Of a stretch of DNA of 64,000 nt, positions 21,210 through 32,870 are shown piece by piece. Source of the stretch: Thamnidium elegans. Its lineage: Eukaryota > Mucoromycota > Mucoromycetes > Mucorales > Mucoraceae. The stretch lies in NCBI GenBank assembly GCA_025201345.1, contig JAIXMG010000024.1, positions 1-64,000 on the forward strand, given 5' to 3'. Every line of letters begins with the position of its first letter. The first letter of the stretch is position 1. Position numbers and translations under genes: made by a program. The notes under the pieces were generated by a model. The model was not told the origin of the DNA. It ran no database searches and saw only the letters and a program-made list of their open reading frames with translations.

Positions 21210-22340
21210 ATGGCTTCTTTCCTCGTCAAGAAGCTAGCCTCCAGTGATCTGTCTGCCACGATCTTGATTGGTCATCTCCTCTTCCTTGGTTTTGGCGCCA
21301 AAACAGAAGTACAGGGAATGTAGAGATTACATTTTGGCGAGTCGTTGTCACAGAAATCCGGTGCTTTTTTTTTTTTTTACCCAAGTCGTTCTCCTTTGTT
21401 GGTGCTGCTCTTCATTTTTCCTCTCGTTTCCCAGACAATATATTAAAAGCCTATATTCCCAGGGCATTTAGTTCAGCAGTGACAGATATTATTACCTATC
21501 CGTTATCTCGCCCTTTCAGAAACTCCAACTTGAAAACTGTGGTGGAAAAGTTCACGTTTCCTAGCACTCCTTCTTCTTCTTTTTTGGGTTTGGGTTCGCC
21601 TTATACCGGGCCCAACTTCTTCACTATGTCGAACACATCCCTAACTGCATTTTACTTTGGGAAGGCCAACGAAATTTTCTTGATGTACGGGCTTACAGCC
21701 GAATCGTGTAGTCGCTTCTTCGAGCTTTACTTTCAAGAGTATGTGGTCTTGATGGGGAAGTTTGTTAGACCAGAATTGAAAGGTGATTCGTTAGGAATGG
21801 AATGCTTTTCCTATCGTCATCCCGTAGACGCGTTTCATTCTGTAAGGAAGAACGCCTATAACCAAGGTACAACACTCAGTAGGCGGTTCCAGTATGCGTT
21901 ACCTTACGTGTCAAGTCGTGAATTCGGGGATGCTGGAGAGATTGAAAGGAAGGTGAAGTTGGTCAAGGCATGAGGCAGCTTCGGAAGCAGGGCAGCTTTC
22001 CTTCAACTACACCTTAACTCTGGGATTGATGTGAAAAAATTGAAAGCTTTTAGAGAATTCTTCCTTTATCTGGTACTCCGTTGTATCAAATTTATTCCTA
22101 GGGCCGAGTCAAACCGTGTAGCCTATAGTCTAAATGGTGTTCTGACTTTAAACACTGTGGTCAAAAATCCCGAGTTTTCGAATGAGACACCAAAAATCTC
22201 TCACATAGAATGGACAAGGATTTACAAGTGTCCGTTCCCTTTTTTTTTCTTTTTTTCTCTTTGCTGTATTTTTTATTCTTGTCCCTATCAAAATATAATA
22301 ACAAACTATAATATACACATATACCCTTCCATTTCTTAAT
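21210..22340 (+). pseudogene. Unrecognised gene relic with one in-frame stop
   Basis: The main frame runs from about 21,375 through 22,340 and is interrupted only by a TGA at 21,971-21,973. Before it the frame reads GAALHFSSRFPDNILKAYIP and ...EIFLMYGLTAESCSRFFELY; after it, in the same frame, FLQLHLNSGIDVKKLKAF and FLYLVLRCIKFIPRAESNRV. Upstream, a short open stretch from ATG 21,210 (MASFLVKKLASSDLSATIL) in another frame may be a first exon. Its base composition is less AT-rich than the surroundings. I do not recognise the family. Lying between two CACTA right ends, it may be captured or transposon-borne. Confidence 0.4.
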
Positions 22341-22559
22341 ATATACATTCACGCAAAAATAAATAATAAAAATGCTCGCTTTTTTTTTTTTTTTTTTTTC
22401 GTAATCCCTTTTTTTTATTTATGATTATATAAATATTTATTACAAAATGTGCTATAATTATTATTATTGAATAAATATTCTATATCATAGCCTGTAATAT
22501 TTTAATTAATTTCATATCATCAAAATCCTGTTTTTTTTAACGGATATACTGATATTATA

Positions 22560-22751
22560 TCAAATCTGCGCCAGCGCTAAATCTAGCGATAATGATCAGC
22601 CAAGCGTTAATCATACCTGAAGCACTAGCATCAGTCCTACCTGAAGCGTTGGTGATACCTGTTATCACTAGTGCTAGCAATGCTAATAAAGCACTAGTGT
22701 TTAGAATCAGCGATAATCTTAGCGCTCTAAGCGCTCAAACTCGCCTTGGTG
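22560..22751. mobile_element. Right terminus of a CACTA-type element (B)
   Basis: It ends CTCGCCTTGGTG at 22,751, with a dense subterminal array over 190 bp: CCAGCGCTAAATC, TAGCGATAATG, CTGAAGCACTAGCATC, CACTAGTGCTAGC, TCAGCGATAATC and TTAGCGCTCTAAGCGCTC. Same terminus type as at 20,402. It marks the border between the transposon nest and host genes; the first host gene starts 190 bp further right. Confidence 0.6.
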
Positions 22752-22940
22752 GCAGTACAATGTAAGTTAATACTACATATTATATCACATTACACCATGC
22801 GAGAGAAAGTAATTCTAGAAGATCGGATACTTAATAATTATCACGATCTGACAAGTCACAGAACTACATAAATATATATATATATTTTTTTTTTTAAAAA
22901 AAAAAACTATTGTTTTTTCTATAAAAGCATTTGAATAATA

Positions 22941-23744
22941 ATGGGCTCATCAGATCTTAATTTAAAAAAGTCATGGCATCCCGCCACGTTTAAAAATCAG
23001 GAACGAGTATGGAAAGAAGAACAAAAGAAAAAGGAAGAGGACTCTAAAATTGAGCAAATGAGAAAAGAATTGGCAGAAGAAAGACAGCTTCAAGACCTTC
23101 AACGTATGCAAGAAGATGCAGGCACAAAGCAACGTTCAAATAAATTAGATTGGATGTATGCTTCACCTAATGCCAATTTGAATGGTACTGCCGATAACAG
23201 TATGGAAGATTTCTTGTTGGGGAAGAAGAATGTAGATGAATTGCTGCGTGCTAAACAAAGACAAGAGATTGTAATGTTTGTTAGATCTATAATAGGAATA
23301 AAAGGAATACTAAGTTCATTTTTAATATAGCAAGCTGCCACCAACGCCGAAGAAGAAAGATTTTCTCTTTCTAACGCAAATGCAAATACTGAACGTGATA
23401 TTCAAAGTAAGATTCGTGAAGATCCTTTACTCATGATTAAGAAACGTGAACAAATGGCCTTGAAAGCTATTGTCGAAAACCCATTAAAGTTGAAGGAATT
23501 AAAAAAAAAAAGCAAGAAGGATAAAAAGGACAAAAAGAGTAGTAGTAGCAAATCATTGCATCACCACAGACATAGATCATCTGAGCATAAGGAGGGGCAT
23601 AGGAGTAGTAAAAGTTCTTCTGGTAAAGAAGAACGTAGTTCAAGAAGAGATGATGATCGATCCAGCAGAGATTACAGTCGTTCCAGTCGAGATGATAGAT
23701 ATTCTAGTAGTAGAAGAAGAAGTGCTTCACCACGCCGTAGATAA
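22941..23744 (+). CDS. CWC25: Pre-mRNA-splicing factor CWC25-like
   Basis: Two exons (22,941-23,270 and 23,331-23,744) give 247 residues. The N-terminus (MGSSDLNLKKSWHPATFKNQ, then a long charged helix with VWKEEQKK and MRKELAEER) is the Cir_N domain found in CWC25. LDWMYASPNAN follows, as in the family. The C-terminus is a Lys-rich stretch plus an Arg/Ser-rich tail (RSSRDYSRSSRDD) typical of spliceosomal proteins. CWC25 is needed for the first catalytic step of splicing and acts in the nucleus. The length is between yeast (about 180) and human (about 425) proteins. It is the first intact host gene right of the transposon cluster. Confidence 0.88.
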
Positions 23745-23945
23745 ATATAACAATAATAAAAAAAAAATTCTATCGTTATGTATATACGTGTTTAATATTG
23801 TAGAGATATATGAACTGTGGATCTCAAAAAAAAAAAAATATGAAATAAAACTTAACCCTTACCGGAAAAAAAAATATTTGAAAAAATACGTATATAAATG
23901 AAAGAAACGGGATTAATTCAATGTATTTTTCAAATGTATAGTTGC

Positions 23946-25198
23946 TTACCTCAAAGAGTATTGCCTCCATCGGTAGGCGAGCCCGTTCGTTATTTCTTGT
24001 TCAGAGAATTGTGCTTTAGAAGTAACAGTAGAGGTTTCACCGAAACAAGAGAAGGTCAAACCAAAGAGTAAATAAGCGAGGGCAACGAGACCAATTGCTA
24101 GTACGGAGGCCTTGTCTCTACACATTGGAGTAAATGCCCTCGGTCAGTTACTATTTAAACAGATAAAAGTTACTTTTGCAATGGAAACTTTATCAGCTGC
24201 GGCGGAGACAGGACGAGAAAGCTTATTAAAACAGAACAAGCAGGTTTGCGAACTATTGTACTCATTTGTAATGAGCGTAGAAGTATTCTGACCATGCTTA
24301 TTTTGTTTCTTGAATCCACCAAACCTTCGATGTCCTTTTATAAAGGATCCAATCCCATGATCACGGTCACCAATAAACATTATTGGCTTCTTTGCAGTCT
24401 TGTCGCAGTACTGTCTCTTGGACAATTTAATTCTTCTTTTCCGATTGCAATTCGATCTATTGTAATAAAATTTACGCTGCGTATCGCGAGCGTTAGCGTA
24501 GCGTGTGTATGACTGTTCTAATTCCTCTGGTGTATCACAATGATATAAGCTATGACGTGAAAGTTCTTCTTCCCCATCCAACTCCTGGTGTCCAATTAAA
24601 GTGGTTTTCTTCTTGCGAATAAGAGACCTGGAATATGTTTTTAAACCTGTTCCTTGATTCATATATTTAGAAGTGATTACTAATGTTGGGGGTAATTGAA
24701 GATACACTATATCTTCGACATCATCCACATCCATAGCGTCTTCTAAGTTTGGTATATACACACGAAAGTTAGTAAGGAAGGAAATAATAACTTTTGTATG
24801 TATCGATTTACCTAGAATCTGATATCGTCATCGCTATCTTCACTAACCTAGTCTTTGCTCTCATCTTCGACTTTTAAAAGAGATTTTTTTATATCTTCAA
24901 AATTATGTTTGACAAAGACTTTCCAATAGTCAACACTTTTCTTTTCTTTTTTCCTGGCATTATTCCTCAACGTCACTATGATAACTAACATTTGGAGCCT
25001 TGAGCTTTTTTTCAACCGCGTCAACAACACCTTTTGGAAACAGAGTCCCTTGAAGTAGCTTATGTTTAAGTTTATCTAAATCTTGTTCAATTTTACCACA
25101 ATTATTTATTTCGCTTGAAAGTCTTATTTTAAATTGATCGATCAAGGTTTCTATATATCGAGCTTTATCATCAACTGTTTGTACCTTGCTTCTAATAT

Positions 25199-25229
<31 letters not shown>

Positions 25230-25310
25230 GGTTTATTGAAAGAAGGAGGAGGGTTAATCGTTGTTGATCCATGAGTGTACTCGTCTATTTGTTCTTTTTT
25301 TGCGTCTCAT
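23946..25310 (-). pseudogene. Fanzor/TnpB-like nuclease relic
   Basis: The best part (24,144-24,761) includes FIGDRDHGIGSFIKGHRRFG, then TNEYNSSQTCLFCFNKL (the first CxxC of a zinc ribbon) and VTFICLNSN, then a TGA at 24,144-24,146. Past it the same frame continues PRAFTPMCRDKASVLAIGLV to a stop at 23,946. The layout IKG..., (T)SxxCxxC, CxN-x-C, RD-x-(A)S-x-LAI is that of the RuvC/zinc-ribbon end of TnpB/Fanzor proteins, with the TGA exactly where the last zinc-ribbon Cys is expected. Upstream, 24,780-25,310 carries frame-shifted helical coding sequence (IETLIDQFKIRLSSEINN and LQGTLFPKGVVDAVEKKL), probably the N-terminal region, interrupted by a lysine-encoding poly-T run at 25,203-25,229. 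Decay is clear. The family call rests on motifs only. Confidence 0.5.
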
Positions 25311-25570
25311 ACCTTGATGCCAGTGGGTATCAAAAAAGAAACGAGAAGAGTTGTCAAATAAGTAGTTTAAGCTATAATGTGATTGGTGAAATTTGGATAC
25401 TGATCTCAATAATAATCTGCGAATTTATTTTTGAAGTTCCTCACTAAGTCCTGAAATTGGCAGTGGAACGACGGTATTTTTAAACCCACGTTTATATGGT
25501 CTGGGACAAAATATCGTTTTTTCTTTTCCTTTCTTTTACTTTCTCTTCACTTTTTTATAAAGAAAAAAAA

Positions 25571-26371
25571 ATGTCTTTTGATACTGCTGCCATCAAGAAT
25601 AATATTATTGCTCACGAAAAGGAAGGCTTTGTTTATACATACGGTACTGCCGGTTTCCGTTCAAAGTAAGTTATCTTATTATCCTATTTAGACCTTTGTA
25701 CTCATCAGGTTTTTTTTTTAGTGCCGAGGTCTTGGGCTCCGTCATGTACAAAGTTGGCATCTTGGCTGCTTTACGTTCCAAGAAGCTTAATAGTTCTACT
25801 ATCGGTGTTATGATTACTGCTTCTCATAACCCTGAAGAGGTACATAATAATAATAATAATAATAAAAAAGGTACAAAGAAATTAATTATTTTTTTTCTAA
25901 AAAAAAAAAAAGGATAACGGTGTTAAACTCGTTGACCCTCGTGGAGAAATGTTAGAACAATCTTGGGAAGTATATGCTACAAAGCTTGCTAATGCTAATG
26001 ATGGCGAAACTCTTTTAAATGCTATTGATGAAATTGTAGCTCAATACAAGATTGATCTCGAGATTCCTGCTAATGTCATTTATGCATATGACACAAGGTA
26101 AAAATATATATATTGTTAAAGCGCGTTTTTTTTATAGCATTTTTATATATAGACCTAGTTGTCCTCATTTGGTAAAATGTCTTGAACAAGGTCTTGAAGC
26201 TGCTGGAGCCAAAGGCACAAACTTTGGTTTAAAGACTACTCCTATGCTTCATTATCTCGTTCGTTGTATTAATACTGCTGGTACTAACGATGCTTATGGT
26301 GAACCTACTGAAGAAGGTTATTACAAAAAGTTAACCACTGCTTTTGCTACTGCTGTTGTAAGTATTATTAG

Positions 26372-26402
<31 letters not shown>

Positions 26403-27593
26403 AAAAGGGGGTTTATTAATATACCTTTTTTTTTCTGTAGAAGGGAAAACCTCGTTTGTCTACTTTACACGTGGATTGTGCTAACGGTGTTGGTGCACCT
26501 AAACTTCGCGAACTTTTAAAGTTTATTTCACCTAATACTTTGTCTGTTGATATCGTTAATGAAGATACCACTACTTTAGGTCAATTAAACAAGAACTGTG
26601 GTGCCGATTTTGTAAAGACCAACCAACGTGCTCCTCCCAGTATTACTATTACTGCTGGTGATAGATGCTGTTCTTTTGATGGCGATGCTGATCGTATTGT
26701 CTTTTACTATGTTACTGAAGATGGTACTTTCAGACTCTTGGATGGTGATAAAATTGCCGGTCTTGCTGCTATCTTTATTACTGAACTTGTACAAGAAGCT
26801 GGAATTGATTCTATCAAGGTTGGTGTTGTTCAAACTGCTTATGCTAATGGTAGTTCTACCAACTATCTCACTAAAGTTTTGGTAAGGGTTTATCTATTTA
26901 TTTATTTCGGTTGTATTTACTTTTTCTTTTTTTCTTATTTGTAGAGTGTACCTGTTTCTTGTGTATCCACTGGTGTCAAGCATCTTCATCACGAGGCAGA
27001 AAAGTACGATGTTGGTGTTTACTTTGAAGCTAACGGTCACGGAACTGTTCTCTTCAGTCCTGATGCTCTTAACACTATCAAGACTGCCGAAGCCAAGACT
27101 CCTGCGCAAAAGCAAGCTATTGCTCAACTCTCTGCTTTAACTGAATTAATTAACCAAACTGTTGGTGATGCTATCTCTGATATGCTCTTGGTTGAGGCTA
27201 TTCTTACTAGCCGTCAATGGAGCTTTGAAGAATGGGATCAAGCTTATACTGATCTTCCTAACCGTCTTGTCAAGGTCGTTGTTTCTGATAGACATATTTT
27301 CAAAACTACTAACGCTGAACGTCAGTTGGTTGAACCTGCTGGTCTCCAAGCAGAAATTGATTCTCTTGTTGCCAAATACAGCAATGGTCGTTCATTTGTT
27401 CGGTAAATATATTATATATATATATATTGTAGCGTTATGTTTATTAATTGTTTATTTATATAGTGCTTCTGGAACAGAAGATGCTGTTCGTGTTTACGCC
27501 GAAGCTGCTACTCGTGCTGAAACCGACGACCTTGCATTCAAGGTAGCCCAACTTGTTTATGATCGTGCTGGTGGTGTTGGTGCTCGCCCTTAA
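25571..27593 (+). CDS. PCM1: Phosphoacetylglucosamine mutase
   Basis: Seven exons (25,571-25,665; 25,722-25,839; 25,913-26,097; 26,153-26,357; 26,441-26,881; 26,945-27,402; 27,464-27,593) give 543 residues, the usual size for AGM1/Pcm1. The enzyme converts GlcNAc-6-phosphate to GlcNAc-1-phosphate on the way to UDP-GlcNAc, the precursor for chitin, N-glycans and GPI anchors. The catalytic phosphoserine is in TASHNP (Ser66), the Mg2+ loop is DGDADR (Asp281, 283, 285), and the sugar-binding loop reads EANGHG; the phosphate-binding loop RASGTED is completed across the last exon junction. Codon choice is strongly biased to GCT/GGT/ACT, which suggests high expression. Confidence 0.97.
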
Positions 27594-27669
27594 TATATAA
27601 GCTTATAAATATATTATCCTACATTTTCATACATCACACATATATTTTCATTTTAAATAAAATATTTAT

Positions 27670-30600
27670 TTATAAATCCCAAATTTTAACTACAGAACTT
27701 AACCATGTGGTCGTTGTCCAAATAGGTAATGAACGTTCAACAACAGACATAATACCTACACCACCTATTAAACGTTCTTCACCTCTAGCTGCAAACGCTT
27801 CCTTTTCTAAAGCAGTAAATTCAAATCGAATCTTATAGTCGCCTTTTTCTGCTGCTTCACGATCTGATTCAGGTACATTGACAGATAAATCCATGGTCCA
27901 CCCATCGTTCCCGTATCCACTTACATGACGTACTACGTAATGACTAGATACATCAAGAGGTTCCTCATCAGCAATACTCCAGTCCACTACAAGACCATCA
28001 AAAGCGATAACAGTCCAAGTATAAGTGGGTGAAAAACAAATAATAGAAAATGATCGAATACCAGTTTTAGGATTATAGCTATCATTATGAACCTTAACTT
28101 CAGGGAAAGGACCTGTCATTGAATCGAACAATTTGTCTCCAACTTGATCATTAGAATATTGACGGATATAAGGCTCCACATTAAATCGATAACCTCCCAA
28201 AAAAGCACTGAAAGGATATATTGAATCCCAATCATTCATGTTACTAGAAGCGCCGCGGACCTCGGCTTCAACACCAAGCTCAGATTCTAATGATTCGACT
28301 ACTGTTTGAATGTAAGGTCCGTGATCTGCTTGTGCGACACCAACTGTTACTTGACCTGATGTCAAATTCTTTAATTGTTGAACGAATAAACGTTTAGGGT
28401 GAAGCTCGTCGTAAGGGAAAGCCCAACTATTGTAACTTCCACCTCCAATATAAACAGCAACTAAAACAGCAGTTTGAACCAATAACAACAATACAAGTAA
28501 TTTTTTCATTGTCTTGATACCAAATCTATGAACATGTGCAACATAAGGAAGTGTCAACATAAATATAATCATACCATATATAATAGCAACAATTAAATCA
28601 ACAGGTGTATCAACGCCCATACGACCTGTTAAAGGAACAAATATATCAATTAACGCGTAAGCATAATCAGAATATAATAGAGATAATGAAAATCCACTAA
28701 TAAGATAAGCCAAGCGACCTACTTGAGGTAAATAAATCTTGGTGGCTTGAGGGCGTAAAGCAAACTCATTTAAAGCACATGTCAACAACATAATAAAGCA
28801 ATAAAGCCAAAATACATATGAACTAGCAACTCCGGTTTGTGTCGTAACAGCCGTAGCTGTAGCAAAGAAAAACATTAACGAGTTAAAGGTTCCATATTCC
28901 ATATCAAAATGTTGAGGTCCAGGTAAAATTGAAAACATGTATTGGATACCAAATGCACCTGCAAGTCCCATAGGACCGAAAATAACAGCACCATACCATT
29001 CATGCTTAAACCAAGCCATATGACGATTAAAATATTGCGAAGTAAGCAAGAAAGAAATAGCAACGGGTAAAAGCATACAGGCAACCATACTTAGGCAAAC
29101 AGCTGTTATTGATTTAATGTAAGAGATTAAGATGGAGCTGATGGATCGGTAAGGAGAAGAGGCATGTGTCTTTGTAACAATAAATACAAAATAAGCAAAA
29201 GACAAAATAACTGTAGACATTTGAATGGCGTAAGCAGTACTCCATGAATAAACAACAAAGAATAAACCTTGGACATCGAAAAATACAACATCACTAGCAA
29301 TTTCAATACCAGTTAAAGTAGCATTTTGAGCCAAGTAGTTAATAATGGCTAATGTATTGGCACCCAAATGTTGAATAGAACCAGGTTGTAAATGTTCAGT
29401 TATATCCAAGTGTGTATGATATAAATAGGAGTTTTTGTAAATAGCCATATCGATACCTGTCAAGTTACCGTATTGTACAAACTGTCTGAAATCTGTGTCT
29501 GATAAAATTAATCCAGTTCGGAAAACATCATTCGCCTTTTTGTTGAAAAAATAACAATATTATGTGATTAATTTCTTTTTCAGTGTGTCTTTATATCTCT
29601 TTACCATAACGGTTCCATGAGGATAAGGAGCTTGCTTATAAGCATCAATCATTTCACGAGAATTTGCTTGAAATAAAATTTCACGACCTGTTGTACCACA
29701 AGCATCAATGTTAACAACCGAACGAATACTACAAACTAGATTAATTAAGCTATCCTCAACTCTATGTATATACATATATATGTGTATACTATTTTAACTC
29801 ACGAATCCTTAATTTCATGCATAGTAATAAAAGCATGAGAAGCATCTTGTAATGATTCCTCGGCACCGTTAAATACTATTAAAAATAAAAAGTGTTAACA
29901 CATGACATTTTATCCGTGTATCATGATTAACTTACAAAAGACAATAGCATTTTTATAATTAGTCCAATCACGTTTACTTAATACACGAATGATATCCATC
30001 ATGACTGCTGTTCCTGAACCATCATCAGTAGCACCAGGAGATCCTAAGGTGGTATCAAAATGAGAGTTCAAAAGAACAGCATTATTTTCACATCCACGCT
30101 CTTCAGGTTTTTGAGGATCAATTGGACAAGACAAACGAACAATAATATTGGTGATATTGGTATAAGCCTTTAAAACCACTAGTGCATAACTATTTAATTT
30201 CATCCTTTTTTTTTATCATAATTTTTCGGATATTACTTACTTTTATCCATAATATCAAACCTATGAGAACTTGTACCATGTTGTACCCAAATATCAAACT
30301 TTGGGGAATTAAGTACGCCTTCCGCTTCGTTTTTATACTGCGTAATTACTTGTTCGATATATTCATATGATTGTTTTTCTTCAATTGTACCAACAATACC
30401 TGTTATAATATATAAGTATCAGTAACACGTCAATTTTTATTTTATTTTTTGTTATACTTGCGGTATCCAATAGTGTCACTCAAATGAGATATAATTTGAA
30501 TAGCGTTATGCTCGGAAAAGTCGGATAAACCAGTTTTCTCGTTGTAACCAAGATGATTGGTAGGATCAGGTACCTTGTAATGAAAGTGAAATGCAATTGA

Positions 30601-30702
30601 TATACCAAACAATGTACTAAGAACTAATGCAACCCAAGAACCTATTATTTTCTTGGTAGTCCTTTCTTCTGCTCCAATACCAGGTAACTTTTGACCTGCC
30701 AT
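27670..30702 (-). CDS. PFF1: M28 membrane metalloprotease (ERMP1 / Pff1-like)
   Basis: Exons: 30,462-30,702; about 30,237-30,399; about 29,937-30,208; 29,803-29,875; 29,605-29,728; 27,670-29,535; about 910 residues. Residues 20-45 form an N-terminal membrane anchor. A luminal zinc aminopeptidase domain follows with SHFDTTLGSPGATDDGSG (metal His and bridging Asp), FNGAEES (catalytic and metal Glu), SDTDF and the late HTHLDI. The long last exon has about eight membrane helices and a C-terminal luminal domain. This is the layout of ER ERMP1 and the fungal vacuolar protease Pff1. The first intron starts with GC in place of GT. The gene converges on the mutase with only about 75 bp between their stops. 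The small second intron boundary is uncertain. Confidence 0.9.
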
Positions 30703-31839
30703 TTTTTCTTTAAAAAAAAAAAAGAATAAAAGTGGGGGGGGGGAGAGATTACTAAAAAAAAACAGTTTAGTTTTTATTGTAGCGGAGCTGACACATCCAG
30801 TTTTAATAGACTTTTTTAAAGTAAATGGGTAACTTTGGCCCTGGACTGAGTACAGGAAAAAATAAGTGTAGTTCTTGCAATATAGCCAGCCTTACTACTA
30901 CAAAACTTCCCAATGATACATACAACAAAAGTATCCAAGACTATAAAACTGCGGCATATTTTAGAACAGGGATGTTAATGCCAGTAAAAATATGCTGCAT
31001 ATCTCCCAATCGATTTGGGAAGAGAAAGTGATTTGACTCGTCTTTAATAAAAAGCGTTTTATTAACTACACTTATAGTGATATGAAGTCCAAAACAACAA
31101 AATTATAACTTTTAAGAGCATTCGCAAAGCCTTTGGCATAAAAAAAAACCTTTTTATTTGGCTGTGTACTTGGCGGTGTTGTGGAAATACCCTGTGGAAA
31201 TACCCTGTGGAAATACCCTGTGCAAATACCCTGTGCAAATAGTCAAACCCAAAATTAAATGTCTTTAGTTGCATCATAATTTTTATTTTATTTTTCTCTT
31301 TAAGCGTTATATGTGATAAAAATACATACTATATTATACTTTAACTGGTGGTCTTTATTTATGATTTTTTTTCTGGAGGCTCTTCCATATTAAATGACTA
31401 CTTTCTGCCTGTTAATTTTCTTCTACTGTCGTACTTCTGCTGCCCTTAATTCAACCACTAGTCCTTGATAAACGCTGTGAATTATTCCAGCCTAAAGTGT
31501 TTCGGTACCTTGTAGTTTTTTGGGCCCAGAATTGCTCAATCGGTTTTCTAAATAAGAATAAAGATTCACTAAGTGTTTATAGCGTAGGAATATCCTTTCT
31601 CATCTATTATGTACATAGCCGTGGTACCATCCTCATCGTATATGCTCCCATGGCCGTCTTAATTTAAGTATACTGATCTCAACATTTTTTAATAAGAGCC
31701 TGCAAATTTATGGTTTTTTGTTTGTTAAAACACCGCTTTTTCTCTTTTTATAAAATTGTTCCCTTTTTTTTATATTATTCACTCTTTTTATTTTTACACA
31801 ATTGATCTTTTTTAAAAAAACAAACATTCTTTCTTAAAA
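30703..31839. other. Intergenic region between divergent genes
   Basis: About 1.1 kb between the protease and Skn7 starts. It contains a G-run at 30,736-30,745 and a 13-bp minisatellite (GTGGAAATACCCT) at 31,181-31,242 with 4.7 copies. No open frame has plausible coding content. Confidence 0.5.
31181..31242 (+). repeat. 13-bp minisatellite
   Basis: Three copies of GTGGAAATACCCT followed by one and a partial copy of GTGCAAATACCCT, perfectly head to tail. Confidence 0.9.
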
Positions 31840-32823
31840 ATGCTTGGTTCTTCAGCACCTTTGAATAACAGACACAATTCACCTACTTCGAATAGTATAC
31901 CCGAATTTGTAAAGAAACTGTTTGCGTAAGTTATTTTTGAGATGTTTGAAATTACACTTGTTTTATTTATTTATAATTATAATAGCATGTTGGACGAAAA
32001 CTCGTTCTCACAAATATTTTCTTGGGGTGCAGAAGGGAATACATTTGTTGTAAAAGACCCAAATGAGTTTGCGAGACATATTTTACCAAAACACTTTAAA
32101 CACTCGAATTTTGCTAGTTTTGTACGTCAGCTGAATAAATACGATTTTCATAAACTAAGGATGCCTGAGGATGGACAGCGTATTTATGGTGATCAGGTAA
32201 TATCAAAAACAAAGAAATTATGTATGAAATTACTGACCTATTTTTTCATTTATAGGCCTGGGAGTTTCAGCACCCTAATTTTAAGTATAACAGAAAAGAA
32301 TTATTGGAAAATATTAAGGTGTGTATATATATATTTTACTAGAGTAGCTTTTTTTTTTTACTAAGATTAGTTATAGAGAAAACCTACAGGAAAAGCAGCA
32401 CAAGCCACACTATCTGCTGCTGCTGCTACAACAGCGACAACGCCATCAGCTACAGGTGTTATTGCATCTAAAACTTCATCGACTGATATGGAACAAGAGT
32501 TGAAATCGATTGCACTAAATCTTCAAAAAGAAATTGGCGAGTTGAAAGAGGCACAAAAAAAGATGACTGAAAAAGTAAAGTCATTTGATAAAAAGTACAG
32601 TGTTGTATTAGATAATATTCATGGCTTTAAAAAGAATATAGAAGAGCAAGATACACTAATGAGAGAAATTATGAGTTATGTTTCTAAAAGTAATTTCCCT
32701 GTCGAACAAGATTTAGAAAATATGATTCATTCTTACAGTGATGTCTCTAATATTGGTGAAGCTCAATTAGAACGACTATCACAAGCTGTTGGAGCAGTGG
32801 ATACAATTAATCAACAACATCAA

Positions 32824-32870
<47 letters not shown>

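Noticed and set aside
24144..24146. TGA as a recoded codon (selenocysteine or readthrough) in the Fanzor-like relic
   Set aside because: The TGA replaces an expected Cys, but the upstream region is frame-shifted and the Skn7-like gene uses TGA as its normal stop, so plain decay is simpler.
31181..31242. CRISPR-like array
   Set aside because: The 13-bp units are head to tail with no spacers, and the genome is eukaryotic.
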